Counted from the stretch's first letter, positions 1 to 8,736 are shown. The stretch is DNA of 64,000 nucleotides from Thalassotalea profundi (GCF_014653195.1 NZ_BNAH01000003.1:124001-188000), one strand, 5' to 3'. The notes: a model not told the origin generated them from the letters alone. Numbers and translations: made by a program.

Positions 1-1156
1 CTATCGTCATCATTCCTTGAGGACCACCAAAACCACGAAAAGCGGTATGAGAAACCGTATTAAGTTTACATCTATTGCCCGTTACCGTTGCTTGATCTAA
101 ATAGTAGGCATTGTCTGAATGGAACATGGCGCGATCGGTAATTGCATCAGATAAATCAGGTGAGTAACCACAGTTACTATTTACTTCAATTTTGATACCT
201 TTAATCACTCCGTCGCTGTCAAATCCTACGGTATAATTATTCTCAAACGGATGACGTTTACCTGTCATTACCATGTCGTCTACACGTGATAATTTAAATT
301 TAACTGGACGCTTAGTTATATTAGCCAGTAAAGCAGCAATACAAGCCCATGGCGCAGCTTGTGTTTCTTTACCACCAAAACCACCGCCCATGCGACGCAT
401 ATCAACAAGCACTTTGTTTAAGGGAATATCTAACACTTCAGCAACGAGCTTTTGTACTTCACTTGGATGTTGCGATGAGGTAAAAATATTCATGCCGCCA
501 TCTTCAGTTGGCTCAGCAGTAGACACTTGCCCTTCTAAATACATATGCTCTTGACCACCAACAACAATACTACCTGACAATTGATGTTCAGCGCCTTCAA
601 TAGCTTTTTCTGAGTCACCACGTTTCATGGTAAATGGCGGACGTACAAAGTTTTGTTTTGCTAAGGCATCTTTAATCGTTAATACTGCTTCAAGCTCTTC
701 ATATTCAATCTTAGCTAATTTAACCGCTTTTCGAGCTAGTTCATAACTGCTGGCTGCTACGGCAAATATGGGTTGGCCGATATACTCTACTTTTCCAAGT
801 GCAAGTACGGGGTCACCAGGAAATACAGGACCAATATCTGTATGACCAGGCACATCTTCAACGGTTATTACTGCAAGAACACCTTCAGCAGTTTTTACCT
901 TTGATAAATCCATAGCGACAATGTTTGCATGTGCATGTTCAGATTGGCCTACAGCGGCATATAGCTCACCACGCAAAGGTGAACGGTCATCCACATAAAT
1001 GGCCTCACCTGCAACTTGTTTGTCTGCGCTTTCGTGTTTTTTTGAACGTCCAACGCCACCTAAACCAATAGTGTTTTTTTCATTTTCAAGACTTTGCTGA
1101 CTGTTAGTATTTGCTGCTTTTACATTGAGCTTTTTTATATCGATAAGACTACGCAT
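1..1156 (-). CDS. xdhB: Xanthine dehydrogenase, molybdopterin-binding subunit (partial, 3' end outside window)
   Basis: Large catalytic subunit of a bacterial xanthine dehydrogenase, which binds the molybdenum cofactor and oxidises hypoxanthine and xanthine in the cytoplasm. The minus strand is open from an ATG at 1156 to the window edge, about 385 codons, so the C-terminal half is missing. Recognisable parts are an N-terminal GIGGVGRS segment, the GEAIYVDD and RGELYAAV segments of the aldehyde oxidase/XDH a/b hammerhead domain, and further in MGGGFGGKE followed by RGFGGPQG, glycine-rich loops that contact the molybdopterin. The ATG overlaps the end of xdhA by 8 bases, so the two are co-translated in the usual xdhA-xdhB order. 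An xdhC maturation gene is expected next but lies outside the window. Confidence 0.93.
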   Translation of the reverse strand, partial: MRSLIDIKKLNVKAANTNSQQSLENEKNTIGLGGVGRSKKHESADKQVAGEAIYVDDRSPLRGELYAAVGQSEHAHANIVAMDLSKVKTAEGVLAVITVEDVPGHTDIGPVFPGDPVLALGKVEYIGQPIFAVAASSYELARKAVKLAKIEYEELEAVLTIKDALAKQNFVRPPFTMKRGDSEKAIEGAEHQLSGSIVVGGQEHMYLEGQVSTAEPTEDGGMNIFTSSQHPSEVQKLVAEVLDIPLNKVLVDMRRMGGGFGGKETQAAPWACIAALLANITKRPVKFKLSRVDDMVMTGKRHPFENNYTVGFDSDGVIKGIKIEVNSNCGYSPDLSDAITDRAMFHSDNAYYLDQATVTGNRCKLNTVSHTAFRGFGGPQGMMTI

Positions 1157-2636
1157 AATTGACCACTCGCGTTTCTATCACATTACTTTCTTGAGCAAAT
1201 TTAAGCTCTAAATAACATTTTTCTATGAGGTTTTGCGCGACAGTCATTCGGTACTTATCTGAAGCCCTAACATCAGACATCGGTTGAAAATCGCTGATTA
1301 ATGCTGTTTTTGCTTGCTCGACAACTTCTTTGGTCAGTACTTTACCGATAATTATATTCTCTGTGGCTTTGGCACGTTTAGGTATTCCCGCCATACCACC
1401 AAAGGCCATACGAATATTGGCAACCTTTAAAGCTTCTTGTGGTTCATTATTAATTTCAATAAAGAAGGCTGCTAATACAGCAGAAATATCATCATCAATA
1501 CGTTTAGATATTTTATAAATTTTTAATGTTTGTCCATTCGAAGGTTTAGGAATTTGTACTGATTTGATAAATTCTGACGCTTGCAACACCGTTTGTTTGT
1601 AATCAACAAAGTAGTCTTCTACTAAAATAGTACGTTCTACTCCGTTAAGGTGAAGTGTTATCGATGCGCCCAGTGCGATAAGAGCTGGTGGCATATCACC
1701 AATAGGTGATGCATTACCTATATTGCCGCCCAAAGTGCCAGTATTACGTATTTGTTTTGAGCCAATACGTTCGATCATTTCACCTAAATCAGGATAATAG
1801 TGATGTAGCGTTTCAATAAATTGGCTGTACGAAGTAGCCGAACCAATAATAATCTCCGTTGCTGTTTCTTCAATTGTGGTTAGTTCTTCAACATTACCCA
1901 CGTAAACAAGCTGGTTAATAGTGGCTAAATTTTGAGTAACTGATAGCGCTAAATCTGTACCTCCAGCCACTAAAGTTGATTTAGGCTCACTAACTAGCTC
2001 GTAAGCTAATTCATTAATATTTTTAGGTGCTACATATTTGTGGCCATTCCCTGACAGAATAGGAGACGATAATTTTTTCAGTGTCGTAAGTTCAGCAACC
2101 GTTTTTTGATAATGAAGAGCAGAAGCGTCTTCTTCAATATGTTCACTTGAAGTAATAGCCGCTTCAATAATTGAACGATAACCTGTGCAACGGCATAAAT
2201 TGCCAGCCAGTGCTTCAAGTACCTGAGCACGTGTTGGTGCTTTATTATGTTTATGTAAAGCAAACGATGACATAACAAAGCCAGGGGTACAGAAGCCACA
2301 TTGAGATCCATGATTATCAACAATGGTTTGTTGAGCGTGATGCAGTTTGGCACCCTCTTTCAAATGCTCAACAGTAATCAACTGTTTCGCATGTAAATTA
2401 CCAACAAAGGTAATACAAGCGTTTATTGATTTATAATGAAGCCTATTTGGGTTGTTTCTTTCTAAATCAGCAACCACCACAGTACAAGCGCCACAATCTC
2501 CTGAAGCACAGCCTTCTTTGGATCCGGTTTTAAATTGTATTTCACGCAGGTATTGTAAAACCGTTAGGTTTGGATCAAGGTTATCTAACGTCACAACATC
2601 ATTGTTTAATAAGAAACTCACTGTGCTATTTTTCAT
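1149..2636 (-). CDS. xdhA: Xanthine dehydrogenase small subunit (2Fe-2S and FAD domains)
   Basis: Electron-transfer subunit of xanthine dehydrogenase (495 aa), passing electrons from the molybdenum centre through two [2Fe-2S] clusters and FAD to NAD. The plant-ferredoxin-type cluster is ligated by Cys43, Cys48, Cys51 (GCASGDCGAC) and Cys74. The second cluster uses QCGFC near residue 115 and CRC near residue 148. The FAD domain begins around residue 200 with VAGGTDLAL, followed by GGNIGNASPIGDMPPAL near residue 305, and a CO-dehydrogenase flavoprotein C-terminal domain ends the protein. The fused small-subunit layout and length are normal for two-subunit gammaproteobacterial enzymes. It is the first gene of the operon; xdhB overlaps its stop codon. 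Confidence 0.95.
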   Translation of the reverse strand: MKNSTVSFLLNNDVVTLDNLDPNLTVLQYLREIQFKTGSKEGCASGDCGACTVVVADLERNNPNRLHYKSINACITFVGNLHAKQLITVEHLKEGAKLHHAQQTIVDNHGSQCGFCTPGFVMSSFALHKHNKAPTRAQVLEALAGNLCRCTGYRSIIEAAITSSEHIEEDASALHYQKTVAELTTLKKLSSPILSGNGHKYVAPKNINELAYELVSEPKSTLVAGGTDLALSVTQNLATINQLVYVGNVEELTTIEETATEIIIGSATSYSQFIETLHHYYPDLGEMIERIGSKQIRNTGTLGGNIGNASPIGDMPPALIALGASITLHLNGVERTILVEDYFVDYKQTVLQASEFIKSVQIPKPSNGQTLKIYKISKRIDDDISAVLAAFFIEINNEPQEALKVANIRMAFGGMAGIPKRAKATENIIIGKVLTKEVVEQAKTALISDFQPMSDVRASDKYRMTVAQNLIEKCYLELKFAQESNVIETRVVNYA

Positions 2637-2705
2637 ATCGCTTCCGTCATTAAGCTCATCCTAATCAACGTTTTGTTTAACTTTTAAGAATGGCTTAATT
2701 TCAAT

Positions 2706-2746
2706 AAATTTAAATATAACAGATTTAAAACCTGACACAAATGTCA
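2706..2746 (-). promoter_or_regulatory. Putative xdhAB promoter with overlapping inverted-repeat operator
   Basis: On the minus strand a TTGTGT -35-like hexamer (2735-2740) and a TATATT -10-like hexamer (2713-2718) are separated by 16 bases, about 70 bases upstream of the xdhA ATG. A perfect palindrome, TGACA-N4-TGTCA (2733-2746), overlaps the -35 region, where a repressor would block the polymerase. Promoter and operator are inferred from sequence only, and the cognate regulator is not in the window. Confidence 0.4.
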
Positions 2747-2782
2747 ATTTTGTTTTTTATAACTTATTTGTTGATAGAAACA

Positions 2783-2814
2783 ATAAAGCCCTAACATTTC
2801 TGTTAAGGCTTTAT
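2783..2814 (-). terminator. Probable terminator of the esterase gene
   Basis: A 14-bp stem with one mismatch and a 4-base loop (ATAAAGCC arm at 2783 pairing with GGCTTTAT ending at 2814), located 90 bases past the esterase stop. The T tract on the minus strand is interrupted, so it may be a weak terminator. Confidence 0.5.
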
Positions 2815-2902
2815 ATTTAGTTTAGCAGTGAGAAAAATAAATGCTGTATTTGTTTGGTATTTTAATTATAGAAAATACGTTCCAACACAACGATGACTAG
2901 CA

Positions 2903-3751
2903 CTATTGAGGAAAGGTACTTGTTAAAAACTTAAACTGACCCACTATAGCTGTATCCCAATACTTCCACGTATGGCCGCCCTCTTGCTCAACATATTCAT
3001 GTGGAATATTTTTAGCTAACATAGCGTAATGAAGTTGACGATTTATTGATAAAAAGAAGTCTGATAAACCAATATCAATCCTAATGGATAATTGATTAAC
3101 TTCAACTTTATGATCACTTTTAGGATCTTTATTTTGTGACACGTTAATTTTGTCGAGATTATTAATAATCGCTATGTCAGACCACTCATTAGCAAATTCA
3201 TTATAATTCCCTAATATTTTATCAATGCCAAACTTATTGGGAAAAGGACGAAAATCAACACCTGCCGACATAGCCCCAACAGCAGCAAATACGTGTTGAT
3301 TATTTATAGCGATATGAAGCGCACCAAATCCCCCCATTGATAAACCTGTAATAGCGCGGCTGAATCGATTAGCGTATGTCGAATAATTTTGGTCTATATA
3401 ACTAACAACATCTTTAGCGATATAAGTTTCATACAATGAATTTTGCTTTATTTTAGAATCAATATACCAAGAATCATAACCACCATTAGGTGTCACAATA
3501 ATCACATTAAAGGTATCGGCTAAACGTTCAATATTCGTTTTTTCAGTCCAATTGGTGTTGTCACCACTATGGCCATGCAATACATAAATAACATTATATT
3601 GCTTATCCTCGTTATATGACGTGGGTAAAATAACGGTCACGGGGTGTTTTATACCCGACTCTTTGCCCGTAAACTCATTTGTGATCACCTTACTTGCGTT
3701 TGCATTTAATGCGTTAAAAACAACAAAACATATAAAAATGAGTTTTTTCAA
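2903..3751 (-). CDS. Secreted esterase, alpha/beta hydrolase fold (esterase D / PF00756 type)
   Basis: Predicted periplasmic or secreted carboxylesterase of the putative-esterase family that includes S-formylglutathione hydrolase and feruloyl-esterase-like enzymes. The nucleophile elbow is GLSMGGFGAL (Ser in GxSxG), an oxyanion region VLHGHSGDNTNW precedes it, and GGHTWKYWD near the C terminus supplies the catalytic His. The reading frame is open back to 3802, but I place the start at a TTG at 3751. A GGAG Shine-Dalgarno sequence lies 9 bases upstream, and the start gives a clean signal peptide (KK, then a hydrophobic run, then ANA). The mature substrate cannot be told from sequence. The gene stands alone, with a terminator-like hairpin after it. 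Confidence 0.8.
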   Translation of the reverse strand: MKKLIFICFVVFNALNANASKVITNEFTGKESGIKHPVTVILPTSYNEDKQYNVIYVLHGHSGDNTNWTEKTNIERLADTFNVIIVTPNGGYDSWYIDSKIKQNSLYETYIAKDVVSYIDQNYSTYANRFSRAITGLSMGGFGALHIAINNQHVFAAVGAMSAGVDFRPFPNKFGIDKILGNYNEFANEWSDIAIINNLDKINVSQNKDPKSDHKVEVNQLSIRIDIGLSDFFLSINRQLHYAMLAKNIPHEYVEQEGGHTWKYWDTAIVGQFKFLTSTFPQ

Positions 3752-3881
3752 AATACTACACTCCAAAAAGATCGTAACTTTATTTTCAACAAAACTTATC
3801 ATTCAAAAAGACAGCTGTTAGTCTATTATATTATGTGAACAAGTATAAGACGCATTTGCTTGTAACAACACAAGGTAATTT

Positions 3882-4337
3882 ATGGTTAAAACTAGTGTAC
3901 TTTTTATCGGTATAAGCTTATTAGCGACATTGCTTGTTTGTATTGTATCAACGCAAATAATACTTGCTGAAGTACAATCTTTTGGTCTTAGTGTGTCAAT
4001 ACCTGTTCGACTACACGCAACAATGACAGATTTAGTTGGCTTAGGCCCTATTCTCTTTTTAATCATAGCAAGTGGCTTTTTAATCGGTTTTATTATCGCT
4101 AAATATGCCTATCAGTTTATTGGCGGTAACAGAACAGCTTGGTTTATTGCTGCCGGTTGTACTACCTTCCCACTAACAATGTACCTCATTCAATATACTA
4201 TGGGACTCACCGTTATCGCATCAGCACGCACACCATTAGGACTATTTTTAATCACTTGTTGTTGTATTGTTTCAACATGGATTTACGCACGTTTAACCTT
4301 AAACAATTCAAACGATAATAAAACAGTGCAAAATTAA
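3882..4337 (+). CDS. Small integral membrane protein of unknown function, four predicted TM segments
   Basis: A 151-residue protein with hydrophobic stretches at about residues 4-27, 55-77, 87-106 and 116-136, and a short basic/polar C terminus. I do not recognise a family. The ATG has an AAGG ribosome binding site 6 bases upstream. It lies 28 bases before the PQQ-type sugar dehydrogenase gene on the same strand, so the two are probably co-transcribed, which hints at a role near the periplasmic oxidase. That link is inference only. Confidence 0.65.
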   Translation: MVKTSVLFIGISLLATLLVCIVSTQIILAEVQSFGLSVSIPVRLHATMTDLVGLGPILFLIIASGFLIGFIIAKYAYQFIGGNRTAWFIAAGCTTFPLTMYLIQYTMGLTVIASARTPLGLFLITCCCIVSTWIYARLTLNNSNDNKTVQN

Positions 4338-4365
4338 AACTCGAATCACACACAAGGCAAAAATA

Positions 4366-5496
4366 ATGAACAATAATCATAAAATGGTAAAAAGATTTGG
4401 TATAGGTTTATGTTTACTTGTTGCCAGTACTATTACTTACGCTGAAACGGCCACTACTAATTACCAAGTATCTACTGTAGTTAATAAACTAAAATTTCCA
4501 TGGTCATTAGCTTTCTTACCGAACAACGACATGTTGGTATCTGAACGCGGTGGAAGTTTGCGAATGATCCGAGATGGAAAGTTACTCGAACAAAAAATTA
4601 CCGGCCTGCCTGAAATATATGTAAGAGGACCTGCCGGCTTATTCGATGTGGTATTAGATCCTAATTTTTCTTCAAATCAAAAGCTTTATATCTCTTATAG
4701 TGGCGGCTCTGCCGATAATAATTATGTAGAAGTGATCAGCGCAACACTTCAAGATATGGCTCTAAAACAAACTAAAGTAATATTTACCGGCTCCCCTAGA
4801 AACACCCCTCATCATCATGGCGCAAGAATGGCATTTTTACCTGATGACACCCTATTAATAACAGCTGGTGACGGCTTCAACATGAGAGATCAAGCGCAAT
4901 CGCTTGATAGCATGTTAGGTAAAGTCCTTAGAATTAACACGGATGGTAGTATACCTGCAGATAATCCATTTATAGGTGAAAAAGGTATAAGACCAGAGAT
5001 ATATACCTACGGACACCGTAATCCACAAGCCATATTAATCAGTAAAAGTAATAAAATATGGTTGCATGAACATGGTCCTAAAGGCGGCGATGAATTAAAT
5101 TTATTAAAACCAGGACTTAATTATGGCTGGCCTGCTATAACGCATGGAATAGATTACTCAGGCGCGATTATTTCACCTTTTACAGAAGCTGAATGTATGG
5201 AACAACCCATAAAATATTGGATACCTTCAATTGCCCCTGCGGGTATGACGGAATACCAAGGCGATATATTCCCCCAATGGCAAGGTAATTTATTTATAGC
5301 TGCCCTAGCCGGACAAAGTGTCAGACGATTAGTATTAGATGGTAACAAGGTAATTGAAGAAGAAGTAATGTTAGCAGATCGTAATCAACGGATACGTGAC
5401 ATAAGAACAGGCCCAGACGGATATATCTATATTTTAACAGATAGTCCTCAAGGGCAATTATTAAAGTTAATGCCTAAGTCTACTGTAAAACACTGA
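4366..5496 (+). CDS. PQQ-dependent sugar dehydrogenase (aldose sugar dehydrogenase, YliI-like)
   Basis: Periplasmic soluble glucose/sorbosone-dehydrogenase-type beta-propeller enzyme that oxidises aldoses using PQQ. A signal peptide covers roughly residues 1-26, ending TITYAE. The mature part has the family landmarks FPWSLAFLPNNDMLVSER near residue 50, HHHGARMAFLPDDTL with the catalytic His near residue 149, GHRNPQAI near residue 221, and HEHGPKGGDELN. The length (376 aa) matches E. coli YliI-type enzymes. PQQ biosynthesis genes are not in this window, so the organism may rely on scavenged cofactor or on genes elsewhere. It follows a small membrane protein gene by 28 bases. Confidence 0.88.
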   Translation: MNNNHKMVKRFGIGLCLLVASTITYAETATTNYQVSTVVNKLKFPWSLAFLPNNDMLVSERGGSLRMIRDGKLLEQKITGLPEIYVRGPAGLFDVVLDPNFSSNQKLYISYSGGSADNNYVEVISATLQDMALKQTKVIFTGSPRNTPHHHGARMAFLPDDTLLITAGDGFNMRDQAQSLDSMLGKVLRINTDGSIPADNPFIGEKGIRPEIYTYGHRNPQAILISKSNKIWLHEHGPKGGDELNLLKPGLNYGWPAITHGIDYSGAIISPFTEAECMEQPIKYWIPSIAPAGMTEYQGDIFPQWQGNLFIAALAGQSVRRLVLDGNKVIEEEVMLADRNQRIRDIRTGPDGYIYILTDSPQGQLLKLMPKSTVKH

Positions 5497-5684
5497 TAGG
5501 AAATAAGAACACGCTCTTAAATAAAAGCCATGAGGAGATGCCCATTAAATTGGGACGAAGCTACAGTATGAAATTAAATTTATAGAGCTATAGCACATGC
5601 ATTAAAAATGATTACGCTGCCATTTGTGTGTGTAGTCAGCCCCTATAAACCCATAAAAAAGCCATTTTCGAGCCTGTATTCTTA

Positions 5685-6887
5685 TTACCAAACAGGCTTC
5701 TCACTAGCCGACCTTCCCCAAGCTTGGTCAATAATAAATTGATTAATCACAATATCATCACACATGGCTCGCGGGCATTTAGCTCGCGTCGCTTGTTGTT
5801 TTTTGCGTTTTGTTTCTTGGTTAATTTTGGCTACAATCGACTGCAATTCCGCTTGATGTTCAGCATAGCTTTTACGCTCTTTTTCTGCCTCAGCAAAGTG
5901 ATGTTTAGCTAATTCATAGGCTTGTTTGGTTGCATCAGCCGGCATCAATGTCGCATCTAAATCAGACGAAACCCTTTTCAAGCAGCGCTTAACCTTACAG
6001 TTGGCATAATCCATTTCGACAAAAGGACAAACATTACCAGTTCCCGGCGCGTGCCATTGCTTGACGCGGCCATCTCCGGTCAGATCATCAGCATCAGGCG
6101 CTTGAATCGAGAATGAAAGTTCATTGGAATCGTAAATTGTGCCACAGCCTTGCTTGACCAACTCGTAATTTAAGGGAATGTCGAAGGCTTTGCTATAATC
6201 GATAACTAATTCATATTCAAAAGTGCCTTCACGATCATTATATCGCGCCCTGCCAAACAGTGAGTTTTCCTTAATACCCATTTCATGAGCAAGACCACTT
6301 AACTTTTCGACATAAAGCATATAGGGATATGATTGCATGGGATCCCGTTTAAACATCCGTAGGACCATACCATTATTGAGAACTACATACATATGATGCC
6401 AATCTTCGGGTAACTTACGCGCTTCATGATCGGCAATTAGTTTAGCTATTTTTTCTTCCTGTTGTTTTTTTACATCCGCCTGATAAGCGGCATACCTAGC
6501 CAAATTTTTATCTACGCCTTTACGAGTTGCATCAATCGCAAAAGCAATTTCTTTGTCCGCTTTAATCGACGCTTGAAAACGTATTTCCTCATATTCTTCT
6601 TCAATAGGCTCTCGTCCTTGATCATCTATGAATTTGTACTTTGCCTCAATAACATAAGTGTCAATAAGGATCTGCCTGCTTTTTTTATGACGTTCAACTT
6701 GTTGCTTAAAAAATTCCTCATTATTCGCCTTAGTCTTAGCATACATTTCAGCGTCTGTAGGTATTGCAGCTTTTTTTGAATGCGCATTAGATGGCGGCCC
6801 ACTACGGCGGCGAGAATTGTCCTGAGCAAACACATCATGTAGAAAAAGCACCATTATCAAGATTAAAACTACACGTGAAAATATCAT
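5685..6887 (-). CDS. Secreted protein of unknown function with charged coiled-coil region
   Basis: A 400-residue protein that I do not recognise. It starts with a clear signal peptide (VVLILIMVLFLHDVFAQ, cleavage near residue 22) and continues with a low-complexity Arg/Ser/Pro segment. A long Lys/Glu/Gln-rich alpha-helical region follows at about residues 40-160, with coiled-coil character. A more globular middle contains DLTGDGRVKQWHAPGTG and the Cys residues of GNVCPFVEMDYANCKVKRCLKR, and a second helical charged segment (about 320-375) comes before a short tail containing CPRAMCDD. The paired cysteines suggest disulfides in the periplasm. It sits directly beside the decayed IS1111-type element but has no attC-like site, so I treat it as chromosomal. 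Confidence 0.7.
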   Translation of the reverse strand: MIFSRVVLILIMVLFLHDVFAQDNSRRRSGPPSNAHSKKAAIPTDAEMYAKTKANNEEFFKQQVERHKKSRQILIDTYVIEAKYKFIDDQGREPIEEEYEEIRFQASIKADKEIAFAIDATRKGVDKNLARYAAYQADVKKQQEEKIAKLIADHEARKLPEDWHHMYVVLNNGMVLRMFKRDPMQSYPYMLYVEKLSGLAHEMGIKENSLFGRARYNDREGTFEYELVIDYSKAFDIPLNYELVKQGCGTIYDSNELSFSIQAPDADDLTGDGRVKQWHAPGTGNVCPFVEMDYANCKVKRCLKRVSSDLDATLMPADATKQAYELAKHHFAEAEKERKSYAEHQAELQSIVAKINQETKRKKQQATRAKCPRAMCDDIVINQFIIDQAWGRSASEKPVW

Positions 6888-6994
6888 TTAAATTCCTTAT
6901 AAATCATAAAGTAAAAGTAACAGTGCATAAGCTAACTTTTGTACTTTCAAGACAACCGCTTATTTTTTGTTAGTTTATAATTACATCAATACAA

Positions 6995-7596
6995 ATGAAA
7001 ATCCATAGGTATCCAATTAAAACAGTTGGCATCGATTTAGCCAAATTATTTGTAGTATCAGCAGTGTCGACGAACATGACAAGTGTAAATTACGTAAACT
7101 GTCAAACGAAACAACCTCTTAGCTAAAATAGCAAAAATACCACTGTGTATCATTGGCATGGAAGCCTGCTCAGACGCACATGGGCAAGAGAATTTTCCCA
7201 GCTTGGGCATGATGTACGTATCATGGCATCTCAATTTTTCATACCTTACAGGAAAAATGAAAAGAATGACGCTAAGCATTTTGATATCAGCCGTTTATTT
7301 GCCGCATGGATAGGCTTAGTACCGAGATAATACACACGGGCGGGAAAGTACATTTAGGGCGTATTAATGAACGTGGCGAAAAGCACATTCGTACCTCGCT
7401 TATTCATGGCGCACGCGCCGTAATTGCTACCTGTAAAAATAAAACCGATAGAACCAGTTTATGGATAAAAGACCTTGTTAAGCGACGAGGGTTCAAACGA
7501 GCAACAGTGGCATTGGCATTGGCCGCTAAAAATGCCCGATTAATTTGGGCACTGTTACGCTCAGAAAAAGAATATCAGGTAGATTATGTAAAATAG
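6995..7596 (+). pseudogene. Degenerate IS110-family (IS1111-group) transposase
   Basis: Remnant of a DEDD-type IS110 transposase. Conceptual fragments in three frames give an N-terminal TVGIDLAK, then DEHDKCKLRKLSNETTS, IPLCIIGMEACSDAHG, WAREFSQLGHDVRIMASQF and KNEKNDA, then FAAWIGLVPR, STGGKV-like HTGGKVHLGRI, RTSLIHGARAV and ALAAKNARLIWALL. At least three frameshifts are visible (near 7068, 7125 and 7330). The whole middle of the protein between KNEKNDA and FAAWIGL is deleted, which removes about half the gene. The transposase therefore cannot be active. The GMEAC and LIHGARAV signatures place it in the IS1111 subgroup. Confidence 0.88.
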
Positions 7597-7857
7597 TTTT
7601 TTTAACTAGTAAGGTAAACCTGAACGGTTAACCCCACGAGTCTTTGCATTAGCAATTGACGATAACACGGTCAGACCGAGAGCAAGAAAGCCTGATTAGT
7701 AAGGAAGTGATAAAACTCTGTTTAACGAATGAGGCATTGCTCAAGCGCAAATCATCAGGGCGATAGCGTAAAAAAGCTACTAAACGCCGAATGTAGAGCT
7801 GCTGTCAGATCTTCTTATTGTAAGACATGCTATTACTTGACAAAGGGGAGTCCATGT
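6995..7857 (+). mobile_element. IS1111-group insertion sequence remnant including its right-end non-coding region
   Basis: The transposase relic is followed by about 260 bases without an open frame (7597-7857). They end in a GGGGAGTCCATG motif, the complement of the ATGGACTCCCC subterminal repeat typical of IS1111 elements. IS1111-group elements encode their guide (bridge/seek) RNA in this right-end segment. The hairpin-rich stretch around 7660-7690 with CGGTCAGACCG fits that, but is probably defunct. The right end abuts an attC-like site, as expected for the IS1111-attC group known to target attC sites. No matching left end was found, so the left boundary is uncertain. Confidence 0.72.
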
Positions 7858-7955
7858 AGCCGTTTTAAGCTGCAAATTGCTGTTGGCTAAAACAAGTGAG
7901 GTACGAACAAAAAACCAACTGTAATTTGTCCGTTTAATGTTCTTGTGATACTTGT
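7858..7955 (-). repeat. attC-like site A3, terminal and truncated by the IS end
   Basis: On the minus strand, immediately after the lipoprotein stop, the segment carries ACAGTTGG and CCAACAG inverted arms around a spacer containing TTCGTACCTCAC, and then GCTTAAAACGGC, the L' arm of an attC site. The expected GTTRRRY core after GGC is replaced by the IS1111 right end. The central spacer is clearly related to that of site A1. Recognised by comparison with the other sites here, not by a covariance search. Confidence 0.6.
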
Positions 7956-7959
7956 TTTC

Positions 7960-8643
7960 TCAATTTCTCAAACCATAACTAAAACTACAATTAGAAAACA
8001 TTTGGTAACTTTGGATTGGCTTAATCTCAATAATGTTGACCTTACCAATAAGATCTTCTTCTATTCTTTTTATAGTTTCAAAATACATAGGCAAAGAACC
8101 GTTTCCAGCGGAAAGTTCCAAATAAGGATAGCTACTAACTTTCCAGAAGCCTTTCTTTACCTTTGTTTGTTTTTTTTGTGTGTAGGTTATTTTGTAGAGA
8201 TTATTATCTTGTAACTCTATTTCAACTTGAGCATCACAATTAGTACCAACGTATTTATGAGATAAATCTTTTTTTATTTCCCAGTCTTTATTTATTAATC
8301 CATTAGGTATTAGAATTAAGCCGAAACTGTTTTTTCCGTACCAATGGTTACCTTTAACAAGAGACTCTAATTTAATGTCTGACCATCCTACTCTAGATAA
8401 TAAATCTACAGTATTATTTAGATCTTCTCTGCTCTTGAGAAAAGGTGAGTAGATAATCGTGGATTCCCTAATACCCTCTGGAATTGAAAGTGTATTTTCA
8501 ATAACAGTAAAATTATTATTTTCAAGCTCTTTAGTTATATCTTGTGACTCATTTTCTGATAAATATTTAGTATATAAATGAACTTTTGTACTTGTACACC
8601 CAGTTAAGAAAACAAAGAAGATTATTATTAGTTTAAAGTGCAA
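7960..8643 (-). CDS. Putative lipoprotein of unknown function, cassette gene
   Basis: A 227-residue protein with a lipoprotein signal (KLIIIFFVFLTGC, lipobox LTGC with Cys at about residue 16), so probably membrane-anchored in the periplasm. The rest is a lysine- and asparagine-rich globular region with no family I recognise. The start is a TTG at 8643 behind a GAGAGAGAG purine run. That run begins right after a GTTAGGC core site (8665-8671), and an attC-like palindrome follows the stop. This is the classic one-gene cassette layout with very short untranslated ends. It is the last gene of array A before the IS remnant. Confidence 0.7.
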   Translation of the reverse strand: MHFKLIIIFFVFLTGCTSTKVHLYTKYLSENESQDITKELENNNFTVIENTLSIPEGIRESTIIYSPFLKSREDLNNTVDLLSRVGWSDIKLESLVKGNHWYGKNSFGLILIPNGLINKDWEIKKDLSHKYVGTNCDAQVEIELQDNNLYKITYTQKKQTKVKKGFWKVSSYPYLELSAGNGSLPMYFETIKRIEEDLIGKVNIIEIKPIQSYQMFSNCSFSYGLRN

Positions 8644-8664
8644 TTTGATACTCTCTCTCGGTTG

Positions 8665-8722
8665 GCCTAACGCCTAAAACACTGGCGCAGCAATGCTCCG
8701 CCAGTGTTTTGACTTGTTTAGT
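8665..8722 (-). repeat. attC-like site A2
   Basis: A 58-bp imperfect palindrome between the Dps and lipoprotein genes. On the minus strand an ACTAAAC R''-like box (8716-8722) is followed by AAAACACTGGCG and its complement CGCCAGTGTTTT, then AGGC and a perfect GTTAGGC core matching GTTRRRY (8665-8671). Size and organisation resemble the short attC sites of mobile-integron cassettes. This is the clearest site in the window. Confidence 0.78.
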
Positions 8723-8736
8723 TCTGACCCCCTAAC

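Noticed and set aside
273..554. Open frame on the plus strand inside xdhB
   Set aside because: It runs antisense to the well-conserved molybdopterin-binding subunit and shows no protein-like features.
6888..6995. Left terminal repeat of the IS1111 element
   Set aside because: No TGGACTCCCC-like sequence is present. GTTAG-type strings here are on the wrong strand or do not fit GTTRRRY.
7868..7960. Plain REP/BIME palindromes instead of attC sites
   Set aside because: The elements differ in length and centre, are bounded by GTTRRRY cores, always sit between single genes with stops at their edge, and one is cut by an attC-targeting type of IS. Those points fit attC better, though a covariance search was not possible.
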